Assembly: GCA_021777765.1 (NCBI GenBank)
Contig: JAJYDF010000010.1
Coordinates: 30,624 to 94,623 of the forward strand
Length of the DNA stretch: 64,000 bases
Origin: Pseudomonadota bacterium
GTDB taxonomy: Bacteria > Pseudomonadota > Gammaproteobacteria > DASZBR01
Direction: 5' to 3'
Below, piece after piece: positions 55,289 through 64,000 of this stretch; the first letter of the stretch is position 1; each line of letters starts with the position of its first letter. Made by a program: the position numbers and the translations under genes. The notes beneath the pieces are model-generated. The model was not told where the DNA came from. It saw nothing but the letters and a program-made list of their open reading frames with translations, and did no database searches.

Positions 55289-56167
55289 CTAACCCCGAAA
55301 AAAATCGATAATTAATTCACTAATATCAATTTCATTTGATAAATGCGTTATGGTGTTACAGGTTACAACTTTGCTAATAGAACTAGACAATAATTCCTCA
55401 TAAGCATTTTCAGCAAATACACCATGAACAGCAATACAAATTGGCGGTTTCATATTCAATAACATTAATTCCTTCACAGCTTCAATCATGGTTTTGCCCG
55501 TTGAAATAATATCATCTACTAATACCGGCGTGAGATCTTTAAATTTATCAAGATCGGGTAATTTCACGATAACAGAACGATCATCTTTACGTGTTTTAGA
55601 TAAAATAACAAAAGGAGCACCCGAATAATACGCAATTTCTTCAGCCCATTGTTTACTTTCATTATCAGACCCTATCACAAGTGGTTTTACTACATTTGCT
55701 TTAATCCAATGTGCAATTTGTTTCGTAGCATGCAATACAGCACCTGAAATAGTAAATAATTCATTTAAAGAATGAATTCGATGAAAATGGGGATCTATTG
55801 TTAAGAGAGAATCGAAATAATGCGATAATATATTAGCAAAATATTTTGCACTAATACCTTCTCCACTATTAAAACGCTTATCTTGTCTCATATAAGCCAA
55901 ATAAGGTGCAATTAATGTAATAGAACTAGCACCTAATTCTCTAGCCAATTCTGCAAAAAAAAGTAATGTTAAAACTTTTTGATTAGGTTTTTCCAGACCA
56001 ACTAATAATAAAACATTTTTATTTTTTAGTATTGATTTAATAGTAATTGAATTTTCTTCATCAGGAAATTTATGCAATATCACTTCACCTTTTTCACATT
56101 TTAGACCTTGAATGATTTTTTCTGAAAGATGCTGATCAGCAAATAATGAAAATAATATGGTATTCAT
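55289..56167 (-). CDS. Ribose-phosphate pyrophosphokinase-like protein
   Basis: Makes PRPP from ribose-5-phosphate and ATP, or runs in reverse to make ribose bisphosphate in the archaeal-type nucleoside pathway. 292 residues, shorter than the usual 310-315. Seen: HKFPDEENSITI, YLAYMRQDKRFNSGEGISAK with the flexible-loop Lys/Arg region, the PRPP-binding loop VLVDDIISTGKTMIEAVKEL near 217, and ITIDPHFHRIHSL. Its first base overlaps the phosphorylase stop (56167), so translation is coupled to that gene. Confidence 0.88.
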   Translation of the reverse strand: MNTILFSLFADQHLSEKIIQGLKCEKGEVILHKFPDEENSITIKSILKNKNVLLLVGLEKPNQKVLTLLFFAELARELGASSITLIAPYLAYMRQDKRFNSGEGISAKYFANILSHYFDSLLTIDPHFHRIHSLNELFTISGAVLHATKQIAHWIKANVVKPLVIGSDNESKQWAEEIAYYSGAPFVILSKTRKDDRSVIVKLPDLDKFKDLTPVLVDDIISTGKTMIEAVKELMLLNMKPPICIAVHGVFAENAYEELLSSSISKVVTCNTITHLSNEIDISELIIDFFRG

Positions 56168-57678
56168 TAAACCTCCTCAATTTGAATGACTTCTGCTTCG
56201 CGTTCAACATAATTAATTGCATACTCCATTTCCCCGCGCGTCTGTGCGTGAATAATAAATAAAGGTTCACCTTTTTGTACCTGTGTTGTTAATGGCGTTA
56301 ATAATTCAACTCCAGCGGCTTTAGAATGAGGAGCACCCGCTAATTTTGCGACACGTGCAATTCTCCGATTATCTATTGTCACTATTTTTCCCGATTGTTT
56401 AGCTTCTACTACATGCTTAAATGTGGAAATTGGAATTTCATATAATCCACCTTGTGCGTGACAAATTGCTTGGAATTTCTTCCATGCCTGCCCCGTGTCA
56501 AGAATTTCAGTGGCTATTTGCTTACCGGCACCTTCTTTAACATCAGCTGAAAATTCTAATATTTTTCCTGCTAATGTTAATGATCTATCGCGCAAATCAA
56601 GTGGAGCATTTTTTGCGCATAATAATACTTCTATAACATCTTTTGCTTCTAATGCAGGGCCAATGCCACGACCAACCGGTTGTAATCCATCCGTAAATAT
56701 CACATTAATTTTAATTCCTAATGATTCTCCGGTTTTTTCTAAATATTTTTTAAGTAATATAGCTGTTTTGAGTGAACGAACTTTTGCTGTAGGTCCTATT
56801 GGAATATCAATAACAATATGCGTTGAGCCTGCTGCAAATTTTTTTGAAATAATAGATGCAACTAACTGCCCTTCACTATCTAAATCAATTGCACGTTCAA
56901 CACGAATTAAAATATCATCCGATGGACTTAATGCAATTGAACCTCCCCAAACAATACACCCATTTTCTTTTTCGACGACTTTACGAATTTTATGAATAGT
57001 GAGATTAACGGGTGCCAATACTTCCATGGTGTCAGCAGTACCCGATGGAGAAGTAATTGAGCGTGACGATGTTTTAGGCATCGTTAAACCAAATGCCGTT
57101 ACTATAGGCACAACCACCATACTAGTACGATTTCCAGGCAACCCACCGACGCAGTGTTTATCAACAATTAAATCAGATGGCCATTTAAGATGTTCACCAA
57201 TATAGGCCATCGATTTTGTCATATCTAATATTTCTTTTTCATTTAATCTACCGCCCGCACAAGATGCTAAAAACGCAGAAATATGAACATCGGATAATCT
57301 GCCAGAAAGAACATCTTTAATAATAATATCAATTTCATCATCACTTAATTCATTACCATATATTTTTGAATGAATATAACTGAGAGAAGTTAAGGGTTCA
57401 GGATGTGATAATTGAATCTGCTCACCAGTTTTAGCTTCTAAATAATCCCAAGCATAATTGGATAAACTGGCTTCATCTGTTTTTAATAAATCGGATTCAA
57501 TGATATTGAGTGTTGCGATAATAGTGCGATCTTTATAAGCAATTTGAATTCGTGTTTGCGCTTCAAACCCTTCCGATCGGCATATGTGACAATCCTTATG
57601 CATGTAGATAACATTTTCTTTATAAGTATTAATGCCCAGCCATTTCAGTTTTAATGTTGAACTATTTTTTTTCATCAT
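56167..57678 (-). CDS. AMP phosphorylase-type nucleoside phosphorylase (DeoA family)
   Basis: Phosphorolysis of AMP (or thymidine) to base and ribose 1,5-bisphosphate (or deoxyribose 1-phosphate). Start chosen at 57678 (GGAAG upstream); an ATG at 57747 would add 23 unlike residues. 503 residues. The N-terminal 80 residues ([20 protein letters not shown]) form the extra beta domain seen in archaeal AMP phosphorylases and absent from DeoA. Catalytic core: [44 protein letters not shown], and the C-terminal [20 protein letters not shown]. Paired with a PRPP synthetase-like gene in a P-type ATPase cluster. Confidence 0.85.
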   Translation of the reverse strand: [503 protein letters not shown]

Positions 57679-57720
57679 TACTTCCATGTGATAATTTAAA
57701 ATAACAATAGGTAACATCCA

Positions 57721-57753
57721 TAGCAGTTGTCCGACAATTCCGGACAACTGCTA
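57721..57753. repeat. Perfect hairpin related to the GTAGCCCGGACA family
   Basis: TAGCAGTTGTCCG and CGGACAACTGCTA, 13-bp exact arms around ACAATTC, between the phosphorylase and the P-type ATPase. The arms include GTTGTCCG/CGGACAAC, as in the remnant at 10220. Could be a partial terminator or processing site. Confidence 0.75.
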
Positions 57754-57800
57754 CGAAAATACAGGTCCACCGCAAGAAATCTTACTCCGATAATTTTGTG

Positions 57801-60245
57801 TTAACTGCTCACCAACAAAGCTACGAATAATCCGCTTAGAGTAATAGCAATATAATCGTGTAAATGCAATGCAGTTATTCCAAGAATACCGTGTGTTACA
57901 GGACATTGAATAATTACAATAGCAAAAAGTAAAGTTAAAATAACCACTATTCTTGCCGTCCAAGTACGCCAACCACTTAATGACAACGTGGTCGCAGCAC
58001 TGGTAAAACTTAACATTCCTAATGCAAATGCGCGCGCATGTTCGACGGTATTATGCTGCAAAATGAAAATATAACTGAATATAATAATTAATGTTGCAAA
58101 CAATCCCGCTGCTAAAATATTTGTAATATCTTTCACTGAAAAAAATCTTACCTGTGACTGACGTACAATTGGATCAAGTTTTTTACTGGGTGGCAAATCT
58201 TGGAATACCAATAATGAAGTAGGATGAATAATTAATTCTATCCAAACAATATGAATGGGATAATACAATAAAGGAAATCCTAATAAAGGAATAATTGCGG
58301 CAGAAAAAACAAAAGGGATATGCGCAATTAATAAATATTTAAAACTGGATTTAAGATTTTTAAATAATTGTCGACCTTCGGAAATTGCATGCACAATACT
58401 TTCAAAATTATCATCTAATAAAACAATCGCAGCGACTTCTCGTGCACTTTGTGTGCCACGCTCACCCATTGAAATTCCGATATCAGCAACTTTTAATGCA
58501 GGCACATCATTAACACCGTCGCCAGTAACGGCCACTATTTCTCCCTTATTTTGCAATATTTTGACAATATCATATTTTTCAGAAGGAATTGCGCGCGCTA
58601 TCACATCCACTTTTGTAAAATCATTTTTATTATCTTTGCTGAATTGATGAAGATCTTGAGCAAGAATGACTTTTGGATTGCCATGACCCAACCCAATTTC
58701 TTTTGCAATATTTCGCGCAGTTTCAGGATGATCACCGGTTATCATTAACACATGAATTTGACTATCGTGACATATCTTCACCGCTTCCATAACACCTTTA
58801 CGCGGCGGATCAATAAATGCCAATAAGCCAATAAATTCATAAACGACAGCAGGCTCAATTTCAGAAGATATATTTTTACCAACACATTGTGCACATGCAA
58901 TGATTTTATAACCCTGCGTAGCAAGGTCATCAACTTGTTTTGACCAACTATTTTTTTCTTCAATGGTCAAATTTACATTGGCTAAAATGGTTTCAGGCGC
59001 ACCCTTAATCACAATTAAATTATTTCCATGCTCTTGTTGCATAATTGCAATTTCATATTTACGCTGTTCTGTAAATGGAAAACTTTTTACTCGATGATAA
59101 ATGCTAACAGGTAAATCAGCAGATGCTTGTAAAATGGCTTCATCTAATGGATCACCACTATCATCACGAGATGCCATAGCAGCATTCTGTAATAAATGCT
59201 GTTGGTCATAACCACTAGCGGTAATACCTTTTGCGAACTTAAATTGACCTTCTGTAATTGTGCCTGTTTTATCAGTACATATGCATGTTACACGGCCGAT
59301 ATTTTCAACAGATACCGCACGTTTCACCAATGCTTTTTTTTGTGCTAAGCGGTAAACACCAACACCTAAAAAAAATGTAAAAACGACGGGGAATTCATCA
59401 GGTAATGCAGCAACCGCTAAAGTGGCAGAACTTAATAAGGCATCTACGAATCCAAAACCTTTTAGATAGCGTACGCAAAATAAAATAATACATGCCAGTG
59501 TTGCAATAATGATGAGTGAAAATACTAACTGATGTAATGCTTTTTGTAATGGTGTTTTGGCATGTGTTGTCTGAATAGCCGAGATAATGATTTTTCCATA
59601 AATCGTTTCACGGCCTGTATAAACAATTCTCACTAAAGCCTGGCCTGTTAATAAACGAGTCCCAGCAAATCCCCAATGATTACTATCTATCTTAATTTCT
59701 TTTTCTGTTTTAATGACATGTGAATACACAGACTTTTGTAATGGAAATGATTCACCCGTCAGAGTAGATTCATCAATTTGAATATTATTTCCAGCAATAA
59801 TAACTCCATCTGCAGGAAAATACATGCCTGCATTCATTTCGATTAAATCACCGGCAACTATTTGCCAAGCGGGTATTTTTATTTTTTTTCCAGCACGAAT
59901 CACATTAGTATAACTCGCTAACCGGCTACTAAGGCTACTGGTAGATATTTGTGTACGCCAATGCAAAAATACATCTATGCCAATTAAAGGAACAATTGCG
60001 ATTAATAATATAATTGCTTGATTAAAATTTTTAACTATTGCAAATAACAAAGAAGCGCCAATTAAAAACCAAATCATTGGATCTTTTACTGTATCTAATA
60101 TTAACTCTATCCAGCGATTTGTACTTTTTTCATAAATATGATTAGAACCATATATTTCTCTTCTGGCTATCGCTTCTTCGTCAGTTAAACTCCAATCTGA
60201 TGCAAAAGAAGTCTTAATGCGATCTAATGGAACAGTTAAATACAT
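57801..60245 (-). CDS. P-type cation-transporting ATPase
   Basis: 814 residues. Seen: actuator TLTGESFPLQ (163-166), phosphorylation CTDKTGTITEGQ with Asp325, KGAPETI nucleotide-binding, MITGDHPETARNIAKEIG and VAVTGDGVNDVPALK (hinge). Membrane helix 4 has the ion-site sequence ALPDEFPVVFT (282-286), where calcium and proton pumps have PEGLP, so the ion is uncertain; overall layout is P2/P3-like (N-terminal cation ATPase domain, ten helices). The DeoA-type phosphorylase and PRPP synthetase genes follow downstream on the same strand; the link between transport and nucleotide salvage is unexplained. Confidence 0.93.
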   Translation of the reverse strand: MYLTVPLDRIKTSFASDWSLTDEEAIARREIYGSNHIYEKSTNRWIELILDTVKDPMIWFLIGASLLFAIVKNFNQAIILLIAIVPLIGIDVFLHWRTQISTSSLSSRLASYTNVIRAGKKIKIPAWQIVAGDLIEMNAGMYFPADGVIIAGNNIQIDESTLTGESFPLQKSVYSHVIKTEKEIKIDSNHWGFAGTRLLTGQALVRIVYTGRETIYGKIIISAIQTTHAKTPLQKALHQLVFSLIIIATLACIILFCVRYLKGFGFVDALLSSATLAVAALPDEFPVVFTFFLGVGVYRLAQKKALVKRAVSVENIGRVTCICTDKTGTITEGQFKFAKGITASGYDQQHLLQNAAMASRDDSGDPLDEAILQASADLPVSIYHRVKSFPFTEQRKYEIAIMQQEHGNNLIVIKGAPETILANVNLTIEEKNSWSKQVDDLATQGYKIIACAQCVGKNISSEIEPAVVYEFIGLLAFIDPPRKGVMEAVKICHDSQIHVLMITGDHPETARNIAKEIGLGHGNPKVILAQDLHQFSKDNKNDFTKVDVIARAIPSEKYDIVKILQNKGEIVAVTGDGVNDVPALKVADIGISMGERGTQSAREVAAIVLLDDNFESIVHAISEGRQLFKNLKSSFKYLLIAHIPFVFSAAIIPLLGFPLLYYPIHIVWIELIIHPTSLLVFQDLPPSKKLDPIVRQSQVRFFSVKDITNILAAGLFATLIIIFSYIFILQHNTVEHARAFALGMLSFTSAATTLSLSGWRTWTARIVVILTLLFAIVIIQCPVTHGILGITALHLHDYIAITLSGLFVALLVSS

Positions 60246-60486
60246 CCATGTTTCCTTATTAAATGAGGTCTCATTCCCTCACATGTATGAATACGTATAA
60301 AATAGAATATTGTATTTTTAAACAACTCAAGGTAGTATGCAAAAGCTTTTTCCACTCATTTGTCAATATATTCTTATGAATATCTGACAAATATCTTCTT
60401 AGCTTCATTTTAAAATTAAGGAAAATAGTTAAAATAATCCCTCATTTCGTTAATCTTAATCAATTATATATATTAAGGAGAATAAT

Positions 60487-62280
60487 ATGAACCATGACAC
60501 ACAAAACACAATCAAACTCTATGAATTGTTAAAAACAGGTCAATTAACGAGTGGCAATAATCGTCAAGACAAAAATTATGAAAGTTATTCTTATGCTATC
60601 TCTGAAAATCAGAGCATTGAAATTACATTAGAAGCTGCAGATCCGAGTGCTTTTGATGGTAAAGAAGACGAAAAAATATCAGCAAAAAATGCCAAGTTAA
60701 AAGCCATGCAAAACAATTTAATTGCAGCACTTATCTATCATGGTTTACATACCAATCCTCCTATGCCTGATTATCAGGTTATCCTGCCCAATATGATTCG
60801 GATTAACGCTAGTGGTTATTCCAAGCTAAGAGCAATGAGAGCAATACCAAATGGTCCTAATGGCCCTATAAATACCGATGCATTAAAAAAAGCAATTGCG
60901 GTGCCTGAAAAACTGATCAATCTTTATTATGGTGAAAAAGAAATTAAAACAAAAATCGTAAAAGATATCATTGAAAATCGAGACGAACATTTTACCTTTG
61001 TAGGAAATGATTCCGGTGTCAATTCTTATGTTTGTGTTAAACAAGAATATGCTGCTGCGACAACTGATTTATTAGGAGCGTTTGAAAACTGTATTATATC
61101 TTTGCATATCTTACGCCAGCCTGGTCATCAAGCTACGAAATTTATCACGGAAACAATAGCAATAGATTTATTTGATCATGTCTTTGAAAATTCTGAACTT
61201 ACTGCAATAAAACAGAGTGTATCCTCAAATGAAACACTTCAAACACTATTAAAAGAATTCAAACAAAATTTAGACAGCAAAAATTTTAAAGAAAATGATG
61301 ACTATATTTTTGATGATAATTGTTTTCAATTTTTCGATAATGGTATCGAGAAACTGCGTAGAATCGAAATAGATTTCCAAATGAAACATTTATGTGATCA
61401 ATCCACTCAGAAAACATCAACATCGACAAAATTTAATTTAATCAGAACCGTTTTAAGCACACAAAATAGCAATGGCAATGGTACGATAGCTTTTTTAAAT
61501 TGCTCAAACACTATCGCAGCGTTATTTCAATCTTTGATAAGATTTTATAATACAACTCAATTTACCAGTAAAAGACCTCATGTTTTCATATTTTCCAATT
61601 ATCAAAGAAACATCCAAGATGTTATTTATTTAGGACGATCTGGATATGCTAACGTTTACGGTAGCGTTAACCCAAGATCTACAGGACAACAAGCTGCGCT
61701 CATAAGATCCCGCAGTGCGAGACAATCAACTTTTTCACAAATCCAACTACAAGATGAATTATCAAATATCTTTGATCAAATTAAAAACCGTGATGACAAA
61801 GTTGATCATTTCAAAGAAAATGGTTCCATAGTCGCAATTTTTAAAAAGACAAAAGATTTAACCATTCTGAATGCATTATTTAATTTTCTCATAGAGGGTA
61901 AAGAAGACATTGATTTTCATTCCAGCATTTTTGGTACTTTTCTTTTTTGGAAAGGCAACACAGACTCTTTTATAACTCTTCTTGGCCATATACGTCAGTA
62001 TGCAATGGAACAATTTAGAGAACAATGCCGTGAAATGAATATCGCACAGGCTGAAAACTTTAGAGAGGCGTGTATTCAATTAGAGATATTTAATTATCAT
62101 CGTAAAAATAATGTTCTTGCATGGATTTTTCTAAAAACAGATGCTGTTAAAGAAATTATCCAATTTGTAGACGATATGCAGCAAGACACATTTAGTGATG
62201 AAAGCGAATCTGAAAATTCAAATGATGAATCTGATGATGACGATAATAATGAAAAATCGCGTACCCTGTTGTCAAAATAA
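60487..62280 (+). CDS. Large hypothetical protein with acidic tail, candidate effector
   Basis: 597 residues, not recognised. No signal peptide, no membrane helix. Mixed helical with regions TKFITETIAIDLFDHVFENS and NTIAALFQSLIRFYNTTQFT; SARQSTFSQIQLQDELSNIF. C-terminus is strongly acidic: SDESESENSNDESDDDDNNE then KSRTLLSK. Large, soluble, Asn-rich and lineage-specific proteins like this are common effector candidates in Legionellales; function unknown. AAGGAG lies 8 bp before the ATG. Confidence 0.6.
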   Translation: MNHDTQNTIKLYELLKTGQLTSGNNRQDKNYESYSYAISENQSIEITLEAADPSAFDGKEDEKISAKNAKLKAMQNNLIAALIYHGLHTNPPMPDYQVILPNMIRINASGYSKLRAMRAIPNGPNGPINTDALKKAIAVPEKLINLYYGEKEIKTKIVKDIIENRDEHFTFVGNDSGVNSYVCVKQEYAAATTDLLGAFENCIISLHILRQPGHQATKFITETIAIDLFDHVFENSELTAIKQSVSSNETLQTLLKEFKQNLDSKNFKENDDYIFDDNCFQFFDNGIEKLRRIEIDFQMKHLCDQSTQKTSTSTKFNLIRTVLSTQNSNGNGTIAFLNCSNTIAALFQSLIRFYNTTQFTSKRPHVFIFSNYQRNIQDVIYLGRSGYANVYGSVNPRSTGQQAALIRSRSARQSTFSQIQLQDELSNIFDQIKNRDDKVDHFKENGSIVAIFKKTKDLTILNALFNFLIEGKEDIDFHSSIFGTFLFWKGNTDSFITLLGHIRQYAMEQFREQCREMNIAQAENFREACIQLEIFNYHRKNNVLAWIFLKTDAVKEIIQFVDDMQQDTFSDESESENSNDESDDDDNNEKSRTLLSK

Positions 62281-62298
62281 ATGTGGACCAGGTAGAAA

Positions 62299-62496
62299 TG
62301 TAGCCTGGTTAAAGCCAAATGATGCAAAATAATAATGTGCATTAATAGAAGATGATGCCAAATTTTATTAAAAATTCTGGCGGAACCCGGGAAATATACC
62401 ATTCCCGGGTTTCGCCAGAGGTACTAAATGTTTTTCAATAAATATCAATTTTTATAGACATAATTTACATTATGACTTGGCTTCACCCAGGCTACG
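62299..62496. repeat. MITE-like repeat, GTAGCCTGGGTG family
   Basis: Left end TGTAGCCTGGTTAAAG, inner CTGGCGGAACCCGGG and CCCGGGTTTCGCCAG (an exact inverted pair apart from one base), right end CTTCACCCAGGCTACG. It lies between the acidic-tailed gene and kdpD, both ending here. Confidence 0.75.
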
Positions 62497-62536
62497 ATTA
62501 TCTAATAATTTCTCGCAAAAGTAATCAACCCGACAT

Positions 62537-64000
62537 TTAATTCTGCAACGGCAATGTAAAACAAAATATCACACCGTCCCCTTCTTTATTTTCAGCCCAA
62601 ATTAATCCCCCATGCGCTTTAATAATACTTTGACAGATGGTTAATCCTAAACCCATACCGACTTTGCTAGTTCTGCCTCGATAAAATCGATCAAATACTT
62701 TTTTCATTTCATCCGGCGTTAATCCTTCACCTTGGTTTTCTACTTCTATAATTGCATTATCTTTATCTTTGGAAACAGTAATCTTAATGGGGGAAGCAGG
62801 TGGAGAATATTTAGCTGCATTATCTATTAATTGAATAAATAGTTGCTCTAATAATACTGGCTCGAAACTAACCATGGGAAAATCTGAGGAAATATGAACA
62901 TTAACGACTCTATTATCTATCTTTTTACTGACATTATAAATCGCTCTGTCGATGACCTCTGGTAAAGAATGCAATTCTTTTTGTAATTTTAATGCGCCAG
63001 ATTCTAATTGAGTCATTTGTAATAAATTACTTATCAAACTATTGAGCTGCTCGGTATGGCGCTCAATCGCCAACATTTCTTCATGCAAATCGGGATACTG
63101 GGTACACACTCTACTGGATAACAATTTATTTTCTGACTCTAACATTTCCAACAATGGAATGCGCAAATTCTGTGAAACTGATTGTAATAAAGCGCCGCGT
63201 ATGCGATCAGCTTCGCCTTTAACTGCGACCTTTTTGGATTCTTCTTCTAATAAATCAACTTCAACAGCCAATGCAATTTGATTAGCAAATCCTTCTAATA
63301 AATGCATTTGCTCTGGCTCAATTAAATCTTCTTCATTAGTTGGCTGCAATCGTATTACACCAACCACGCCATGCGTTCCATGTAATGGTAAAAAGAGTGC
63401 ATCGGATTCTGGTAATGTTTGTGTACCAATTCCTGCCATTTGACCTAAATTATAAACCCACTGCGCAACACTTTGTTCTTTCGCAGTCATATCTGTATGA
63501 CCTTCTTTTTCTACACGAATTTCTAGTTGATTATTGATATCAGGCAACATGATAATCACTTCACAATTAAATATTTCTTTAATATGGTCAGCAGCGACCT
63601 GTAATAAATTATTTAATCCACGCGCATTTGCTAATCTTCTACTTAAAATATACATCGTCGCAGTACGCATTTCTCGAATCCGTGCAGACTCAATTTGTTG
63701 TTGATTACGTACCGTTAAATTACTAATAACTTGAGCAACCATTAATGTAATCATTACTGAAGCTAAATATTGGAAATCGGTTATTGCAAAACTAAATCGC
63801 GGTGGTAAATAGAAATAAGCAAACGAAAATGCACTTAAAATTGATGCTACTAATGAAGGAATAAACCGTCCACGTGTTGCAACATACACAACACCTAACA
63901 TATAAACCATAACTAAATTACATTGCCAAAAATAAGGATATAATATTTCATCAATACCCGTTGCTACAGCAACTGTAATAATCGCAATTAAATAATCACT
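62537..64000 (-). CDS. kdpD: KdpD-type sensor kinase, N-terminus beyond window; His replaced in H-box
   Basis: The frame is open to the right edge (488 codons visible). Visible order: membrane helices typical of KdpD (CNLVMVYMLGVVYVATRGRF, then AYFYLPPRFSFAITDFQYLA), a GAF-like domain, dimerisation helix, HATPase with N-box LIDNAAKYSPPAS and G2 GMGLGLTIC. At the H-box, where KdpD has SHDLRTPL, this reads SVSQNLRIPLLE (Gln-Asn; codons 63167-63172), so the phospho-acceptor His is missing. The G1 box reads VENQGEG where VxDNGPG is usual. KdpD senses low K+ and turgor and controls kdpFABC; phosphorelay activity here is doubtful. No kdp genes are visible. Confidence 0.9.
   Translation of the reverse strand, partial: SDYLIAIITVAVATGIDEILYPYFWQCNLVMVYMLGVVYVATRGRFIPSLVASILSAFSFAYFYLPPRFSFAITDFQYLASVMITLMVAQVISNLTVRNQQQIESARIREMRTATMYILSRRLANARGLNNLLQVAADHIKEIFNCEVIIMLPDINNQLEIRVEKEGHTDMTAKEQSVAQWVYNLGQMAGIGTQTLPESDALFLPLHGTHGVVGVIRLQPTNEEDLIEPEQMHLLEGFANQIALAVEVDLLEEESKKVAVKGEADRIRGALLQSVSQNLRIPLLEMLESENKLLSSRVCTQYPDLHEEMLAIERHTEQLNSLISNLLQMTQLESGALKLQKELHSLPEVIDRAIYNVSKKIDNRVVNVHISSDFPMVSFEPVLLEQLFIQLIDNAAKYSPPASPIKITVSKDKDNAIIEVENQGEGLTPDEMKKVFDRFYRGRTSKVGMGLGLTICQSIIKAHGGLIWAENKEGDGVIFCFTLPLQN

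Noticed and set aside
57751..57972. 73-codon minus-strand ORF at the end of the P-type ATPase
   Set aside because: Out-of-frame shadow of the ATPase C-terminus.

Overview
The window comes from an AT-rich gammaproteobacterium. Housekeeping genes (sdhCDAB, gltA, secB-gpsA, hemB-ppk, sodB-grxD-peroxiredoxin) have gammaproteobacterial order and motifs. They are interleaved with large unrecognised proteins, a J-domain protein, a kinase-fold protein, a protein ending in a CaaX-like motif and a PP2C-like phosphatase. That mixture suggests a host-associated member of the Legionellales (Coxiella/Legionella/Berkiella-like). The assignment is an inference: no rRNA or secretion-system gene is visible, and I recognised no tRNA gene.

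Layout. 1-5.9 kb: TCA-cycle genes on the minus strand (sucA, running off the left edge, and sdhCDAB). gltA lies divergently at 12 kb, so the ancestral gltA|sdhC pair is split by about 6 kb carrying a GNAT protein, a secreted protein, a kinase-fold protein, ilvE and an MFS carrier. 13.3-16.4 kb: accessory segment with an RNA 2'-phosphotransferase (KptA), a Phd/VapC toxin-antitoxin pair, a HEPN-like protein and a degraded second copy of the gltA 3' end. 16.5-21.1 kb: a J-domain protein with a duplicated large module, a GNAT protein and a protein ending CSWF. 21-33.5 kb: mostly housekeeping genes (ctpA, gpmI, a proline-tRNA editing protein next to proS, rhodanese-grxC-secB-gpsA, cca). 33.6-36.1 kb: one large hypothetical gene apparently split at an A8 tract. 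36.4-41.9 kb: defence-like island (DUF4143 ATPase, SIR2-like pseudogene with three in-frame stops, a rearranged PP2C phosphatase, an AbiE-type toxin-antitoxin pair under a 54-bp perfect palindrome). 42-55 kb: haem, polyphosphate and redox genes, including a 55-residue rubredoxin, with small secreted and membrane proteins. 55-60 kb: nucleoside-phosphate salvage (PRPP synthetase-like and AMP-phosphorylase-like proteins) beside a P-type ATPase. 60.5-64 kb: a large acidic-tailed hypothetical protein and the C-terminal part of a KdpD sensor kinase whose phospho-acceptor histidine is replaced.

Five families of short palindromic intergenic repeats are scattered through the window: CCTTCTCCC/GGGAGAAGG, TGTCATTCCCGC, GTAGCCCGGACA, GTAGCCTGGGTG MITE-like units, and GTAGGGTGGGC. 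The strongest candidates for new biology are the rearranged PP2C protein, the kinase-fold and CaaX-ended candidate effectors, the palindromic double promoter of the AbiE pair, the duplicated gltA 3' end bounding an accessory segment, and two conserved enzymes (KdpD, Cca) that have lost their His-Asp signature.
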